DNA of 64,000 bases from Pseudomonas sp. Choline-02u-1 (GCF_002836515.1 NZ_PJBC01000066.1:124001-188000), one strand, 5' to 3'; shown: positions 41,718-50,657, counted from the first letter of the stretch. Notes: a model not told the origin generated them from the sequence alone. Numbers and translations are program-made.

Positions 41718-42782
41718 ATGCGCGTTGCTGACTTTACTTTCGAGCTTCCTGATTCGCTGATCGCCCGCCATCCCTTGGCCGAGCGTCGCGGTAGTCGCCT
41801 GCTGACCCTCGATGGGCCGAGCGGCGCCCTGGCACACCGTCAATTCACTGATTTGCTTGAGCATTTGCGCCTGGGCGATTTGATGGTGTTCAACAATACC
41901 CGGGTGATTCCGGCGCGGCTGTTCGGGCAGAAAGCGTCCGGCGGCAAGCTGGAAATTCTCATCGAGCGCGTGCTCGATGCGCACCGCGTGCTGGCGCATG
42001 TGCGCTCCAGCAAGTCGCCGAAGCCGGGTTCGAAGATCCTTATCGACGGCGGTGGCGAAGCCGAGATGCTCGCGCGTCATGATGCGTTGTTCGAGTTGGG
42101 TTTTGCCGAGGAAGTCTTGCCGCTGCTCGATCGCGTCGGGCACATGCCGTTGCCTCCTTATATAGACCGCCCGGATGAAGGCTCGGATCGCGAGCGTTAT
42201 CAGACCGTGTATGCCCAGCGTCTGGGCGCGGTCGCGGCGCCGACGGCGGGGCTGCATTTCGATGAGCCGCTGATGCAGGCGATTGCCGCCAAGGGTGTCG
42301 AGACTGCGTTCGTGACGTTGCACGTCGGCGCGGGGACGTTTCAGCCGGTGCGTGTCGAGAAGATCGAAGATCACCACATGCACAGCGAGTGGCTGGAAGT
42401 CGGCCAGGATGTGGTCGATGCGGTCGCTGCGTGCCGTGCGCGTGGCGGTCGGGTGATTGCGGTCGGCACCACCAGCGTGCGTTCGCTGGAAAGTGCGGCG
42501 CGCGATGGTGTACTCAAGCCGTTCAGTGGCGACACCGACATCTTTATCTATCCGGGCCGGCCGTTTCATGTGGTCGATGCCCTGGTGACCAATTTCCATT
42601 TGCCGGAATCCACGCTGTTGATGCTGGTTTCCGCGTTTGCCGGTTATCCCGAAACCATGGCCGCCTACAAGGCCGCCGTGGAAAACGGTTACCGCTTTTT
42701 CAGCTACGGGGATGCGATGTTCATCACCCGCAATCCCGCTCCAACTGCCCCTGAACAGTCGGGCCCAGAGGAAACAGAATGA
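41718..42782 (+). CDS. queA: QueA, tRNA preQ1 ribosyltransferase-isomerase
   Basis: Uses S-adenosylmethionine as ribosyl donor to convert preQ1 on tRNA to epoxyqueuosine. 354 residues, normal length. Conserved stretches: FELPDSLIARHPLAERRGSR at the N terminus, GDLMVFNNTRVIPARLFG, YQTVYAQRLGAVAAPTAGLHF, HVGAGTFQPVRVE and FHLPESTLLMLVSAFAGYP. The stop overlaps the tgt start (ATGA), which matches pathway order in reverse: Tgt acts first, QueA second. Confidence 0.97.
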   Translation: MRVADFTFELPDSLIARHPLAERRGSRLLTLDGPSGALAHRQFTDLLEHLRLGDLMVFNNTRVIPARLFGQKASGGKLEILIERVLDAHRVLAHVRSSKSPKPGSKILIDGGGEAEMLARHDALFELGFAEEVLPLLDRVGHMPLPPYIDRPDEGSDRERYQTVYAQRLGAVAAPTAGLHFDEPLMQAIAAKGVETAFVTLHVGAGTFQPVRVEKIEDHHMHSEWLEVGQDVVDAVAACRARGGRVIAVGTTSVRSLESAARDGVLKPFSGDTDIFIYPGRPFHVVDALVTNFHLPESTLLMLVSAFAGYPETMAAYKAAVENGYRFFSYGDAMFITRNPAPTAPEQSGPEETE

Positions 42783-43912
42783 GTCGCGAATGTCGAATGT
42801 CCTTTGAGCTGCTGGCCACCGATGGCAAGGCTCGTCGTGGTCGCCTGACCTTCCCCCGTGGCACCGTCGAGACTCCGGCATTCATGCCGGTCGGCACGTA
42901 CGGCACGGTCAAGGGCATGCTGCCGCGCGACATCGTCGCCACGGGCGCGGAAATCATTCTGGGCAACACCTTTCACCTGTGGCTGCGTCCTGGCACTCAG
43001 GTGATCAAGGAGCACGGCGACCTGCACGATTTCATGCAATGGAAAGGCCCGATCCTCACCGACTCCGGCGGTTTCCAGGTGTTCAGCCTCGGCGCGATGC
43101 GCAAGATCAAGGAGGAGGGCGTGACCTTCGCCTCCCCAGTCGACGGCGCGAAAGTGTTCATGGGCCCGGAAGAATCGATGCAGGTGCAGCGCGATCTCGG
43201 CTCCGACATCGTGATGATCTTCGATGAATGCACGCCGTACCCGGCTGACGAAGACGTTGCACGGGTATCGATGGAGCTTTCGTTGCGTTGGGCGCAGCGT
43301 TCGAAAAATGCCCACGGCGACAACACCGCGGCGCTGTTCGGCATCGTCCAGGGCGGCATGCATGAAAACCTGCGCATGCGTTCGCTCGAAGGCCTCGACA
43401 AGATCGGCTTTGACGGCCTCGCCATCGGCGGTCTGTCGGTAGGCGAACCAAAGCACGAAATGATCAAGGTGCTGGATTATCTGCCGGGCCAGATGCCCGC
43501 TGACAAACCTCGTTACCTTATGGGCGTTGGCAAACCGGAAGATCTGGTTGAGGGTGTGCGCCGCGGGGTGGACATGTTCGATTGCGTGATGCCAACCCGT
43601 AATGCCCGCAATGGGCATCTGTTCATCGATACCGGTGTGCTGAAGATCCGTAACGCGTTCCATCGCCATGATGAATCGCCGCTGGATCCGACCTGCGATT
43701 GCTATACCTGCCAGAACTTCTCGCGCGCTTATCTGCATCACCTGGACAAGTGCGGCGAAATGCTCGGCAGCATGCTCAATACCATCCATAACTTGCGCCA
43801 TTATCAGGTGCTGATGGCTGGTTTGCGCGAGGCTATTCAACAGGGTACATTGGCCGCCTTTGTCGATGCCTTCTACGCCAAACGCGGACTTCCCGTTCCG
43901 CCTTTGGACTGA
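42779..43912 (+). CDS. tgt: Tgt, tRNA-guanine transglycosylase
   Basis: Exchanges G34 for preQ1 in GUN-anticodon tRNAs. I use the ATG at 42779 because GAGG lies seven bases upstream and it overlaps the queA stop; the ATG at 42797 (MSFELLATDG) gives the usual 371-residue form but has no ribosome binding site. Motifs: TPAFMPVGTYGTVKGM, ILTDSGGFQVFSL with the general-acid Asp, GGLSVGEPKHEM, nucleophile Asp in VDMFDCVMPTRNARNG, and the zinc site CDCYTC...H. Confidence 0.96.
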   Translation: MSRECRMSFELLATDGKARRGRLTFPRGTVETPAFMPVGTYGTVKGMLPRDIVATGAEIILGNTFHLWLRPGTQVIKEHGDLHDFMQWKGPILTDSGGFQVFSLGAMRKIKEEGVTFASPVDGAKVFMGPEESMQVQRDLGSDIVMIFDECTPYPADEDVARVSMELSLRWAQRSKNAHGDNTAALFGIVQGGMHENLRMRSLEGLDKIGFDGLAIGGLSVGEPKHEMIKVLDYLPGQMPADKPRYLMGVGKPEDLVEGVRRGVDMFDCVMPTRNARNGHLFIDTGVLKIRNAFHRHDESPLDPTCDCYTCQNFSRAYLHHLDKCGEMLGSMLNTIHNLRHYQVLMAGLREAIQQGTLAAFVDAFYAKRGLPVPPLD

Positions 43913-43955
43913 GTTTTCTGACCCCAAGATTCAACATTTGCAACTGGAGTGCTAA

Positions 43956-44294
43956 ATGAGCTTTTTTATCTCTAATGCCATGGCTGACGCCGCTGCACCG
44001 GCTGCTGCAAGCCCAATGGGCGGCGGCTTCGAGTGGATTTTCCTGGTCGGCTTCCTGGTCATCTTCTACCTGATGATCTGGCGTCCACAGGCCAAGCGCG
44101 CCAAAGAGCAGAAGAACCTGCTGAGCAGCCTGCAGAAGGGTGACGAAGTCGTGACCACTGGCGGCATCGCCGGCAAGATCACCAAGGTTGCCGATGACTT
44201 CGTGGTCCTGGAGGTTTCCGACACCGTGGAAATGAAGTTCCAGAAAGGCGCCATCGCCGCCACGCTGCCAAAAGGCACGCTGAAAGCGATCTAA
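43956..44294 (+). CDS. yajC: YajC, preprotein translocase accessory subunit
   Basis: 112 residues with one membrane segment (FEWIFLVGFLVIFYLMIW) followed by the conserved RPQAKRAKEQKNLLSSLQKG and DEVVTTGGIAGKITKVADDF. It associates with SecD and SecF. The gene has GGAGTGCTAA as ribosome binding site and precedes secD, separated by a GC-rich hairpin. Confidence 0.95.
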   Translation: MSFFISNAMADAAAPAAASPMGGGFEWIFLVGFLVIFYLMIWRPQAKRAKEQKNLLSSLQKGDEVVTTGGIAGKITKVADDFVVLEVSDTVEMKFQKGAIAATLPKGTLKAI

Positions 44295-44319
44295 GAGCAA
44301 CAACTTCTACTCAATCGAC

Positions 44320-44338
44320 GGGGCGCGCAAGGCGCCCC
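44320..44338 (+). promoter_or_regulatory. GC-rich hairpin between yajC and secD, no T tract
   Basis: GGGGCGC-GCAAG-GCGCCCC. It is followed by GCGTTCATAACG rather than T residues, so it is unlikely to be a full terminator; it may stop 3'-to-5' decay or reduce read-through, leaving more YajC than SecD. Confidence 0.45.
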
Positions 44339-44359
44339 GCGTTCATAACGGGCGGCGTG

Positions 44360-46228
44360 ATGCTGAACAAATACCCTCTGTGGAAATACATTCTGATCCT
44401 GGCGGTGCTGGCGATCGGTCTGATTTATTCCGCTCCCAATCTTTACCCCGATGACCCGGCCATTCAGATCAGCGGCGCCAGCACGGCTCTGCAGGTCAAT
44501 GACGCCGATCTGGATCGTGTCAGCACGGCGCTGAAAGAGTCCGGCATCAACGTCAAGGCGGCCACGCTGACGGCGGGCGGCAAGGGCGGTCTGATCCGTC
44601 TGAGCAAGGCTGAAGATCAGCTGCCAGCCAAGGACGTTGTGCGCAAGGCATTGGGTGATGACTACGTCGTCGCGCTGAACCTGGCACAAACCACTCCGCA
44701 ATGGCTGCGCAACCTCGGTGCGCACCCGATGAAGCTGGGTCTGGATTTGTCCGGTGGTGTGCACTTCCTGCTCGAAGTGGACATGGACAAAGCCCTCGAT
44801 GCACGCCTGAAAGTCTACGAAGGCGACGTCAAGAGCCTGCTGCGCAAAGAGAAGCTGCGCTATCGCAGCCTGCCGCAACTGGACGGTGCCATTCAGTTGG
44901 GCTTCAGCGATGAAGATGCCCGCGAACAGGCCCGTGCGCTGATCCGCAAGAACTTCAACGATTTCGACATTGTTCCGGCCGACCTCAACGGTCAACCGGT
45001 GCTGCGTCTGGCGATGACCCCGGCCAAGCTGGCGGAAATCCGTGAATACTCCATCAAGCAGAACCTGACCACGGTACGTAACCGCGTCAACGAGCTGGGT
45101 GTTGCCGAACCGATCGTGCAGCGTCAGGGCGCCAACCGCATCGTGGTTGAGCTGCCGGGCGTGCAGGATACTGCCGAAGCCAAGCGTATTCTCGGCAAGA
45201 CGGCCAACCTTGAGTTCCGTCTGGCCGCTGAGCCGGGCGCTTCGAAAGCCACTTCCGAGTCGTTCGAATTCCGCGAAGGCAACCGTCCGCCAGCGCAGAT
45301 CGAGCGTGGTCTGATCATTACCGGTGACCAGGTCACCGACGCCAAGGCCGGTTTCGGCGAGCACGGCACACCGGAAGTGAACATCCGTCTGGATGGCCAC
45401 GGTGGCGAGCTGATGAGCCGCGCGACCCGTTCCAACGTCGGTCGCAGCATGGCAGTGATCTTCATCGAACAGCGCCCGGTGACCACTTACACCAAGCAGG
45501 TTGTCAACGGCGTCGAGAAAGACGTGCCGGTGCAGACCTTCAAGGAAGAGAAGAAGATCATCAGCCTGGCGACCATTCAGTCGCCGCTGGGTGCGCAGTT
45601 CCGTATCACCGGCCTGAACGGCCAGGGCGAATCGTCCGAGCTGGCACTGCTGCTGCGTGCCGGTGGTCTGGCGGCGCCGATGTACTTCGCCGAAGAGCGC
45701 ACAATCGGTCCGAGCCTGGGTGCTGACAACATCACCAAAGGTATCAATGCGTCGCTGTGGGGCATGCTGTTCGTGTCGCTGTTCATTATCGCCATCTACC
45801 GCTTCTTCGGCGTCATCGCCACCGTCGCGCTGGCGGTGAACATGGTGTTGCTGCTGGCGCTGATGTCGCTGCTGGGTGCCACGCTGACCCTGCCGGGCAT
45901 CGCCGGTATCGTGTTGACGATGGGTATGGCGGTCGACGCCAACGTGCTGATCTTCTCGCGGATCCGTGAAGAGATCGCCGCCGGCATGACCGTGCAGCGT
46001 GCAATCAACGAAGGCTTCGGCCGGGCATTCACCGCGATCCTCGATGCCAACCTGACCACCTTGCTGGTGGGCGGCATTCTCTTCGCCATGGGCACCGGCC
46101 CGGTGAAGGGCTTCGCAGTGACCATGTCCCTCGGGATCTTTACCTCGATGTTCACGGCCATCATGGTGACCCGCGCAATGGTCAACCTGATCTTTGGCGG
46201 ACGTGACTTCAAGAAGTTGTGGATTTAA
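44360..46228 (+). CDS. secD: SecD, protein translocase subunit
   Basis: RND-like membrane protein that uses the proton gradient to pull exported proteins through SecYEG. 622 residues from the ATG at 44360 (a GTG directly before it is the alternative). First membrane segment LWKYILILAVLAIGLIYSAP, large periplasmic domain with LGLDLSGGVHFLLEVDMDKA, NLTTVRNRVNELGVAEPIVQ and GRSMAVIFIEQRPVT, then five C-terminal membrane segments including GIVLTMGMAVDANVLIFSRI. Followed by secF after nine bases. Confidence 0.97.
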   Translation: MLNKYPLWKYILILAVLAIGLIYSAPNLYPDDPAIQISGASTALQVNDADLDRVSTALKESGINVKAATLTAGGKGGLIRLSKAEDQLPAKDVVRKALGDDYVVALNLAQTTPQWLRNLGAHPMKLGLDLSGGVHFLLEVDMDKALDARLKVYEGDVKSLLRKEKLRYRSLPQLDGAIQLGFSDEDAREQARALIRKNFNDFDIVPADLNGQPVLRLAMTPAKLAEIREYSIKQNLTTVRNRVNELGVAEPIVQRQGANRIVVELPGVQDTAEAKRILGKTANLEFRLAAEPGASKATSESFEFREGNRPPAQIERGLIITGDQVTDAKAGFGEHGTPEVNIRLDGHGGELMSRATRSNVGRSMAVIFIEQRPVTTYTKQVVNGVEKDVPVQTFKEEKKIISLATIQSPLGAQFRITGLNGQGESSELALLLRAGGLAAPMYFAEERTIGPSLGADNITKGINASLWGMLFVSLFIIAIYRFFGVIATVALAVNMVLLLALMSLLGATLTLPGIAGIVLTMGMAVDANVLIFSRIREEIAAGMTVQRAINEGFGRAFTAILDANLTTLLVGGILFAMGTGPVKGFAVTMSLGIFTSMFTAIMVTRAMVNLIFGGRDFKKLWI

Positions 46229-46237
46229 GGGGCTGCC

Positions 46238-47152
46238 ATGTTACGTACAATCAACTTCATGGGCGTTCGCAACTTCGCGTTCGGCGTCACCGTGTTGCTT
46301 ACCGTCATTGCCTTGTTCAGTGTCGCCACCAAGGGCATGAACTGGGGGCTGGACTTTACCGGCGGTACGCTCATCGAGCTGACCTACGAGCGTCCTGCCG
46401 ATGTCACCAAGGTTCGCGAGCAGTTGGCGAGCTCGGGTTATCACGAAGCTATCGTGCAGAACTTCGGCGCAACTACCGACCTGCTGGTGCGTATGCCGGG
46501 TGAAGACCCGCAGCTCGGCCATCAGGTCGCGCAAGCGCTGCAGAAAGTCGGTGGCGACAACCCGGCGACGGTCAAGCGTGTCGAGTTCGTCGGCCCGCAG
46601 GTCGGTGAAGAACTGCGCGACCAGGGCGGCCTCGGCATGCTGCTGGCGCTGGGCGGCATCCTGATCTACCTGGCTTTCCGCTTTCAGTGGAAGTTCGCGG
46701 TCGGCGCCATCGTGTCGCTGATCCACGACGTGATCGTGACCATCGGTATCCTGTCGTTCTTCCAGATCACCTTCGACCTGACGGTGCTGGCGGCGGTACT
46801 GGCGATCATTGGTTACTCGCTGAACGACACCATCGTCGTCTTCGACCGGGTGCGGGAGAACTTCCGCGTGCTGCGCAAGGCGACGCTGATCGAGAACATC
46901 AACATCTCGACCACCCAGACCCTGCTGCGCACCATGGCGACGTCAATCTCGACCTTGCTGGCGATCGCGGCGCTGCTGTTCTTTGGCGGCGACAACCTGT
47001 TCGGCTTCTCCATCGCGCTGTTCATCGGCGTGCTGGCGGGTACGTACTCGTCGATCTACATCGCCAACGTTGTGCTGATCTGGCTGAACCTGACTACGGA
47101 GGATCTGATTCCTCCGGCGAACACCGAGACGGAAGTCGACGACCGTCCATAA
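46238..47152 (+). CDS. secF: SecF, protein translocase subunit
   Basis: Partner of SecD, 304 residues, six membrane segments. Motifs: GMNWGLDFTGGTLIELTYER, FVGPQVGEELRDQGGLGMLL, FDLTVLAAVLAIIGYSLNDT with IVVFDRVREN (the conserved D-R-x-R-E-N loop). Starts nine bases after secD with a GGGGCTGCC ribosome binding site; ends before a strong terminator. Confidence 0.97.
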   Translation: MLRTINFMGVRNFAFGVTVLLTVIALFSVATKGMNWGLDFTGGTLIELTYERPADVTKVREQLASSGYHEAIVQNFGATTDLLVRMPGEDPQLGHQVAQALQKVGGDNPATVKRVEFVGPQVGEELRDQGGLGMLLALGGILIYLAFRFQWKFAVGAIVSLIHDVIVTIGILSFFQITFDLTVLAAVLAIIGYSLNDTIVVFDRVRENFRVLRKATLIENINISTTQTLLRTMATSISTLLAIAALLFFGGDNLFGFSIALFIGVLAGTYSSIYIANVVLIWLNLTTEDLIPPANTETEVDDRP

Positions 47153-47183
47153 CGGCCCTCGAAATCCCGGCTGTCAGGCCACG

Positions 47184-47214
47184 AAAGGCGCGAGTTGAAC
47201 TCGCGCCTTTTTTT
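47184..47214 (+). terminator. Terminator after secF
   Basis: AAAGGCGCGAGT/ACTCGCGCCTTT stem with a short TTGA-type loop and a seven-T run, about 30 bases after the secF stop. Confidence 0.9.
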
Positions 47215-47273
47215 GTGCTCCAAGGCTGGGAGAAGCGCGGGCGCGTCCCGCATGTGATGGTCAGGAGGTTCAT

Positions 47274-47822
47274 GTGAACAAGTCGTTGCTGGTTGGTGCG
47301 GTATTGGGTGCTGTCGGTGTCACAGCCGGGGGTGCTGTTGCCACCTACAGCCTGGTTAAAAGCGGCCCTGAGTATGCGCAAGTATTAGCCGTTGAGCCGG
47401 TCAAGACACAGATCAAGACTCCACGTGAAGTATGCAAGGATGTAACGGTGACCCGTCAGGCACCGGTGAAAGATCAACACCAGATCGCCGGGACCGTGGT
47501 CGGCGCGCTGGCCGGTGGTTTGCTGGGTAACCAGATTGGCGGCGGCACCGGCAAGAAAATTGCCACGGTGGCCGGTGCGGTCGGTGGCGGTTACGCGGGC
47601 AACAAGGTGCAGGAGGGCATGCAGGAGCGTGACACCTACACCACCACGCAAACCCGCTGCAACACGGTCAATGACATCAGCGACAAGGTCGTCGGTTACG
47701 ACGTGCGTTACTCGCTCGACGGCAAGGAAGGCAAAGTGCGGATGGATCGCGATCCGGGCAACCAGATTCCGGTCGACAAGGAAGGCAAGCTGATCCTGTC
47801 GCAGAATGAGCCGGGTCAGTAA
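47274..47822 (+). CDS. Glycine-zipper 2TM (17-kDa antigen-like) membrane protein
   Basis: 182 residues from a GTG at 47274 with a strong AGGAGG five bases upstream. N-terminal hydrophobic segment (LLVGAVLGAVGVTAGGAVAT) without a clear cleavage site; central glycine zipper IAGTVVGALAGGLLGNQIGG and TVAGAVGGGYAGNKVQEG (about 70-110); then a small C-terminal domain with a Cys pair (Cys54 in REVCKDV, Cys129 in TRCNTV) that is probably periplasmic. The Rickettsia 17-kDa family is linked to envelope integrity; no precise function. Confidence 0.82.
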   Translation: MNKSLLVGAVLGAVGVTAGGAVATYSLVKSGPEYAQVLAVEPVKTQIKTPREVCKDVTVTRQAPVKDQHQIAGTVVGALAGGLLGNQIGGGTGKKIATVAGAVGGGYAGNKVQEGMQERDTYTTTQTRCNTVNDISDKVVGYDVRYSLDGKEGKVRMDRDPGNQIPVDKEGKLILSQNEPGQ

Positions 47823-47842
47823 GGCTCCACTGTTGTGCGAAG

Positions 47843-47867
47843 AAGCACCCTGCGGGGTGCTTTTTTT
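47843..47867 (+). terminator. Terminator of the glycine-zipper gene
   Basis: AAGCACCC-TGCG-GGGTGCTT stem followed by a run of T residues, 20 bases after the stop codon. Confidence 0.9.
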
Positions 47868-47919
47868 GTGCTCGCGATTTCTTCAGCCAACTGATCTCCT
47901 GTTGATTTCCCTGATCAGT

Positions 47920-47990
47920 GTAGGAGCTGCCGAAGGCTGCGATCTTTTGATCTTGCTTTCAAAAAACAAAGTCAAAAGATCGCAGCTACA
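47920..47990. repeat. REP palindrome pair, family A, one arm truncated
   Basis: A complete copy at 47920-47948 and a shortened inverted copy at 47974-47990 (AAAAGATCGCAGCTACA), which lacks about 12 central bases. Confidence 0.75.
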
Positions 47991-48015
47991 GGGAATGGTG
48001 TTAAATCGCAGGCAT

Positions 48016-48042
48016 AAAAAAAGCACCCCGAAGGGTGCTTTT
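48016..48042 (-). terminator. Terminator of suhB
   Basis: On the minus strand, AAGCACCC-TTCG-GGGTGCTT followed by a T run, 16 bases after the suhB stop. The stem is nearly the same as that of the converging gene at 47843. Confidence 0.88.
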
Positions 48043-48057
48043 CTGTTAGCCGTGAGC

Positions 48058-48876
48058 TTAGCGCTTCAGCGAAGCCGGCAGGTGCGGCTGGATCGCCGTC
48101 AGCACTGCCTTAAAGCATTTGGTGTTACCGGCAACGATATGGCCTTTTTCAAGGAAGTCGTGACCGCCAGTGAAGTCGCTCACCAGGCCGCCGGCTTCCT
48201 GAATCAGCAGCGCGCCTGCAGCCATGTCCCACTCGGACAGGCCCGACTCCCAGAACGCATCAAAACGACCGGCAGCCACGTAGGCCAGGTCCAGGCTTGC
48301 CGAACCGGCGCGGCGGATGCCGGCAGTCTGGCCAACCAGGGCGCGGAACATGCCGAGGTAGTTGTCGAGGTTGTCCATCTGATCGTCCCGGAACGGGAAA
48401 CCGGTACCGAGCAGGGCGCCGTCGAGGCTGGTGCGACCGCTGACGCGCAGGCGACGACCGTTCAGTTGGGCGCCGCGACCACGGCTGGCGGTGAATTCTT
48501 CCTGGCGGACAGGATCCAGAACCACGGCGTGTTCCAGGCGACCACGATATTTGCAGGCAATGCTCACAGCAAAGTGCGGAATGCCACGCAGGAAGTTGGT
48601 GGTGCCGTCCAGCGGATCGATGATCCACAGGTACTCTTCGCCTTCGATGCCGGTGCCAGCGTGCAGGCCGGTCTCTTCACCCTGGATCGAGTGATTCGGG
48701 TAAGCCTTGCGCAGGGCATCGATGATTTTCTGTTCAGCGGCGCGATCAACCTCGGATACGTAATCCTTGGCGTCTTTTTCGTCGACCTTGATGGTATCCA
48801 GGCGCTCGATGGAGCGGAAGATCAGTTCACTGGCGCTGCGGGCGGCGCGCAGCGCGATATTCAGCATGGGCTGCAT
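48058..48876 (-). CDS. suhB: SuhB, inositol-1-monophosphatase family protein
   Basis: 272 residues. Magnesium-binding signature IIDPLDGTTNFLRGIPHFAV, first motif QGEETGLHAG and C-terminal WDMAAGALLIQEAGGLVSDF. The enzyme removes phosphate from inositol-1-phosphate in vitro, but in gamma-proteobacteria SuhB also acts in rRNA antitermination complexes with NusA; in Pseudomonas it influences virulence and motility. Divergent from trmJ with 145 bases between. Confidence 0.95.
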   Translation of the reverse strand: MQPMLNIALRAARSASELIFRSIERLDTIKVDEKDAKDYVSEVDRAAEQKIIDALRKAYPNHSIQGEETGLHAGTGIEGEEYLWIIDPLDGTTNFLRGIPHFAVSIACKYRGRLEHAVVLDPVRQEEFTASRGRGAQLNGRRLRVSGRTSLDGALLGTGFPFRDDQMDNLDNYLGMFRALVGQTAGIRRAGSASLDLAYVAAGRFDAFWESGLSEWDMAAGALLIQEAGGLVSDFTGGHDFLEKGHIVAGNTKCFKAVLTAIQPHLPASLKR

Positions 48877-49021
48877 GGATGTGTCACCTAAGGTTGTTAA
48901 AGAAAGCCGCGCATTCTATCAGAACTTTTCTTCAGGTGAAGGACGCTGTTCGCTTTCATAGCTTAACGGTAGGCTGTTCTGTAAGATTTGCCCCCCTTTC
49001 CAATGTCCGAGAGCGCCTCCC

Positions 49022-49792
49022 TTGCTGCAGAACATTCGTGTCGTCCTGGTCAATACCAGCCACCCCGGAAACATCGGCGGGGCCGCGCGCGCCATGAAAA
49101 ACATGGGTCTGTCGCGACTGGTGCTGGTCGAACCGCGGGTCTTCCCGCATCACGAGGCCGATGCCCGCGCCTCTGGTGCCGGTGACATCCTTGAAAGCGC
49201 ACAAGTCGTCGCCACGTTGGAAGATGCTTTGGTCGGCTGCAATCTGGTGCTCGGCACCAGTGCTCGTGATCGTCGTATTCCCTGGCCGCTGCTTGATCCG
49301 CGCGAATGCGGCAACAAAGTGGTCGAGGAGGCCGGGCGGGGCGCCGAAATCGCTTTGGTGTTCGGGCGTGAAGATTCCGGCCTGACCAACGAAGAGCTGC
49401 AGCGATGTCACTTCCATGTGCACATCCCTTCCGACCCGACCTTCAGTTCGCTGAACCTCGGGGCGGCGGTGCAGGTGTTGAGTTATGAAGTGCGCATGGC
49501 CTGGCTGGCTGCACAGGGTCAGCCAAGCAAGGTCGAGAAAGAAGAAGTGGCTTCGGTGAAAAGCGCCGAGTTGGCGACCATGGATGAACTGGAACGATTC
49601 TATGAGCACCTGGAGCAGACGCTGGTCGCCATCGAATTCCTCGACCCGGAAAAACCACGGCACTTGATGGCGCGCCTGCGCCGGTTGTACGGACGCAGCT
49701 CGGTCAGCCGGGCGGAAATGAATATTTTGCGTGGCATTCTCACGGAAACCCAGAAAGCGGCCCGTGGCGAGCTTCTAAAGCGGAAGGATTAA
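49022..49792 (+). CDS. trmJ: TrmJ, tRNA 2'-O-methyltransferase (position 32)
   Basis: SPOUT-class enzyme, 256 residues, from a TTG at 49022 (LLQNIRVVLVNTSHPGNIGG); no ATG fits the conserved N terminus. Motifs: NTSHPGNIGGAARAMKNMGL, ALVFGREDSGLTNEELQRCH and IPSDPTFSSLNLGAAVQVLS, which form the knotted SAM site. In P. aeruginosa it is TrmJ, methylating position 32 of several tRNAs. The stop is three bases before cysE, so the genes are likely co-transcribed. Confidence 0.94.
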   Translation: MLQNIRVVLVNTSHPGNIGGAARAMKNMGLSRLVLVEPRVFPHHEADARASGAGDILESAQVVATLEDALVGCNLVLGTSARDRRIPWPLLDPRECGNKVVEEAGRGAEIALVFGREDSGLTNEELQRCHFHVHIPSDPTFSSLNLGAAVQVLSYEVRMAWLAAQGQPSKVEKEEVASVKSAELATMDELERFYEHLEQTLVAIEFLDPEKPRHLMARLRRLYGRSSVSRAEMNILRGILTETQKAARGELLKRKD

Positions 49793-49795
49793 ATG

Positions 49796-50572
49796 ATGTT
49801 TGAGCGTTTGCGTGAAGATATCCAAAGCGTATTCCATCGAGACCCGGCGGCGCGTAACGCTTTTGAAGTCCTGACCTGCTACCCCGGCATGCATGCGATC
49901 TGGATTCATCGTCTGGCCGGCATGCTCTGGCGCAACGATCTGAAGTGGCTGGCGCGGCTGGTGTCGAACTTCGGTCGCTGGCTGACCGGGATCGAGATTC
50001 ATCCGGGTGCCAAGGTCGGGCGGCGTTTCTTCATCGATCACGGCATGGGCATCGTTATTGGTGAAACCGCCGAGATCGGCGATGACGTGACCATTTATCA
50101 GGGTGTGACCCTTGGCGGTACCAGTTGGAACAAAGGTAAGCGCCACCCGACGCTGGGTGATGGCGTAGTGGTCGGTGCGGGCGCCAAGGTGCTCGGTCCG
50201 TTCACGGTGGGTGCTGGGGCCAAGGTCGGCTCCAATGCCGTTGTGACTAAAGAAGTGCCGCCGGGCGCCACTGTGGTGGGGATTCCGGGGCGGATCATCG
50301 TCAAGACCGATGAAGAGCAGGACGCCAAACGCAAAGCCATGGCGGAAAAGATCGGTTTCGACGCCTACGGTGTCAGCGAAGACATGCCCGACCCGGTGGC
50401 CCGCGCCATCGGCCAATTGCTCGATCACCTGCAAGCGGTTGACGGGCGTCTGGAGGGGATGTGTGGTGCGTTGAAGGATCTGGGCAGCAATTACTGTGCG
50501 AAAGATCTGCCTGAGCTGCGAGAAGAAGACTTCGCCTGCGTCAAGGGCAAAGACGAATCCAAGGCCGGCTAA
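49796..50572 (+). CDS. cysE: CysE, serine O-acetyltransferase
   Basis: First step of cysteine synthesis: serine plus acetyl-CoA gives O-acetylserine. Two ATG codons abut (49793, 49796); the second is seven bases from AAGGA and gives 258 residues starting MFERLREDIQSVFHRDPAAR. The left-handed beta helix of hexapeptide repeats is clear (IHPGAKVGRRFFIDHGMGIV, IGDDVTIYQGVTLGG, VVVGAGAKVLGPF). Followed by a REP pair and then the isc operon, to which cysteine is the sulfur source. Confidence 0.95.
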   Translation: MFERLREDIQSVFHRDPAARNAFEVLTCYPGMHAIWIHRLAGMLWRNDLKWLARLVSNFGRWLTGIEIHPGAKVGRRFFIDHGMGIVIGETAEIGDDVTIYQGVTLGGTSWNKGKRHPTLGDGVVVGAGAKVLGPFTVGAGAKVGSNAVVTKEVPPGATVVGIPGRIIVKTDEEQDAKRKAMAEKIGFDAYGVSEDMPDPVARAIGQLLDHLQAVDGRLEGMCGALKDLGSNYCAKDLPELREEDFACVKGKDESKAG

Positions 50573-50579
50573 AGCCTCT

Positions 50580-50657
50580 GTAGGAGCTGCCGAAGGCTGC
50601 GATCTTTTGAATTTGCCTTCTTAAGATCAAAAGATCGCAGCCTTCGGCGGCTCCTAC
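50580..50657. repeat. REP palindrome pair, family A
   Basis: Inverted pair at 50580-50608 and 50629-50657, 20 bases apart, directly after cysE. It may act as the 3' end stabiliser of the trmJ-cysE transcript. Confidence 0.85.

Noticed and set aside
8472..50657. Repeated short palindromes considered as a CRISPR array
   Set aside because: They are dispersed inverted pairs at different intergenic sites, not direct repeats with unique spacers; REP elements explain them.
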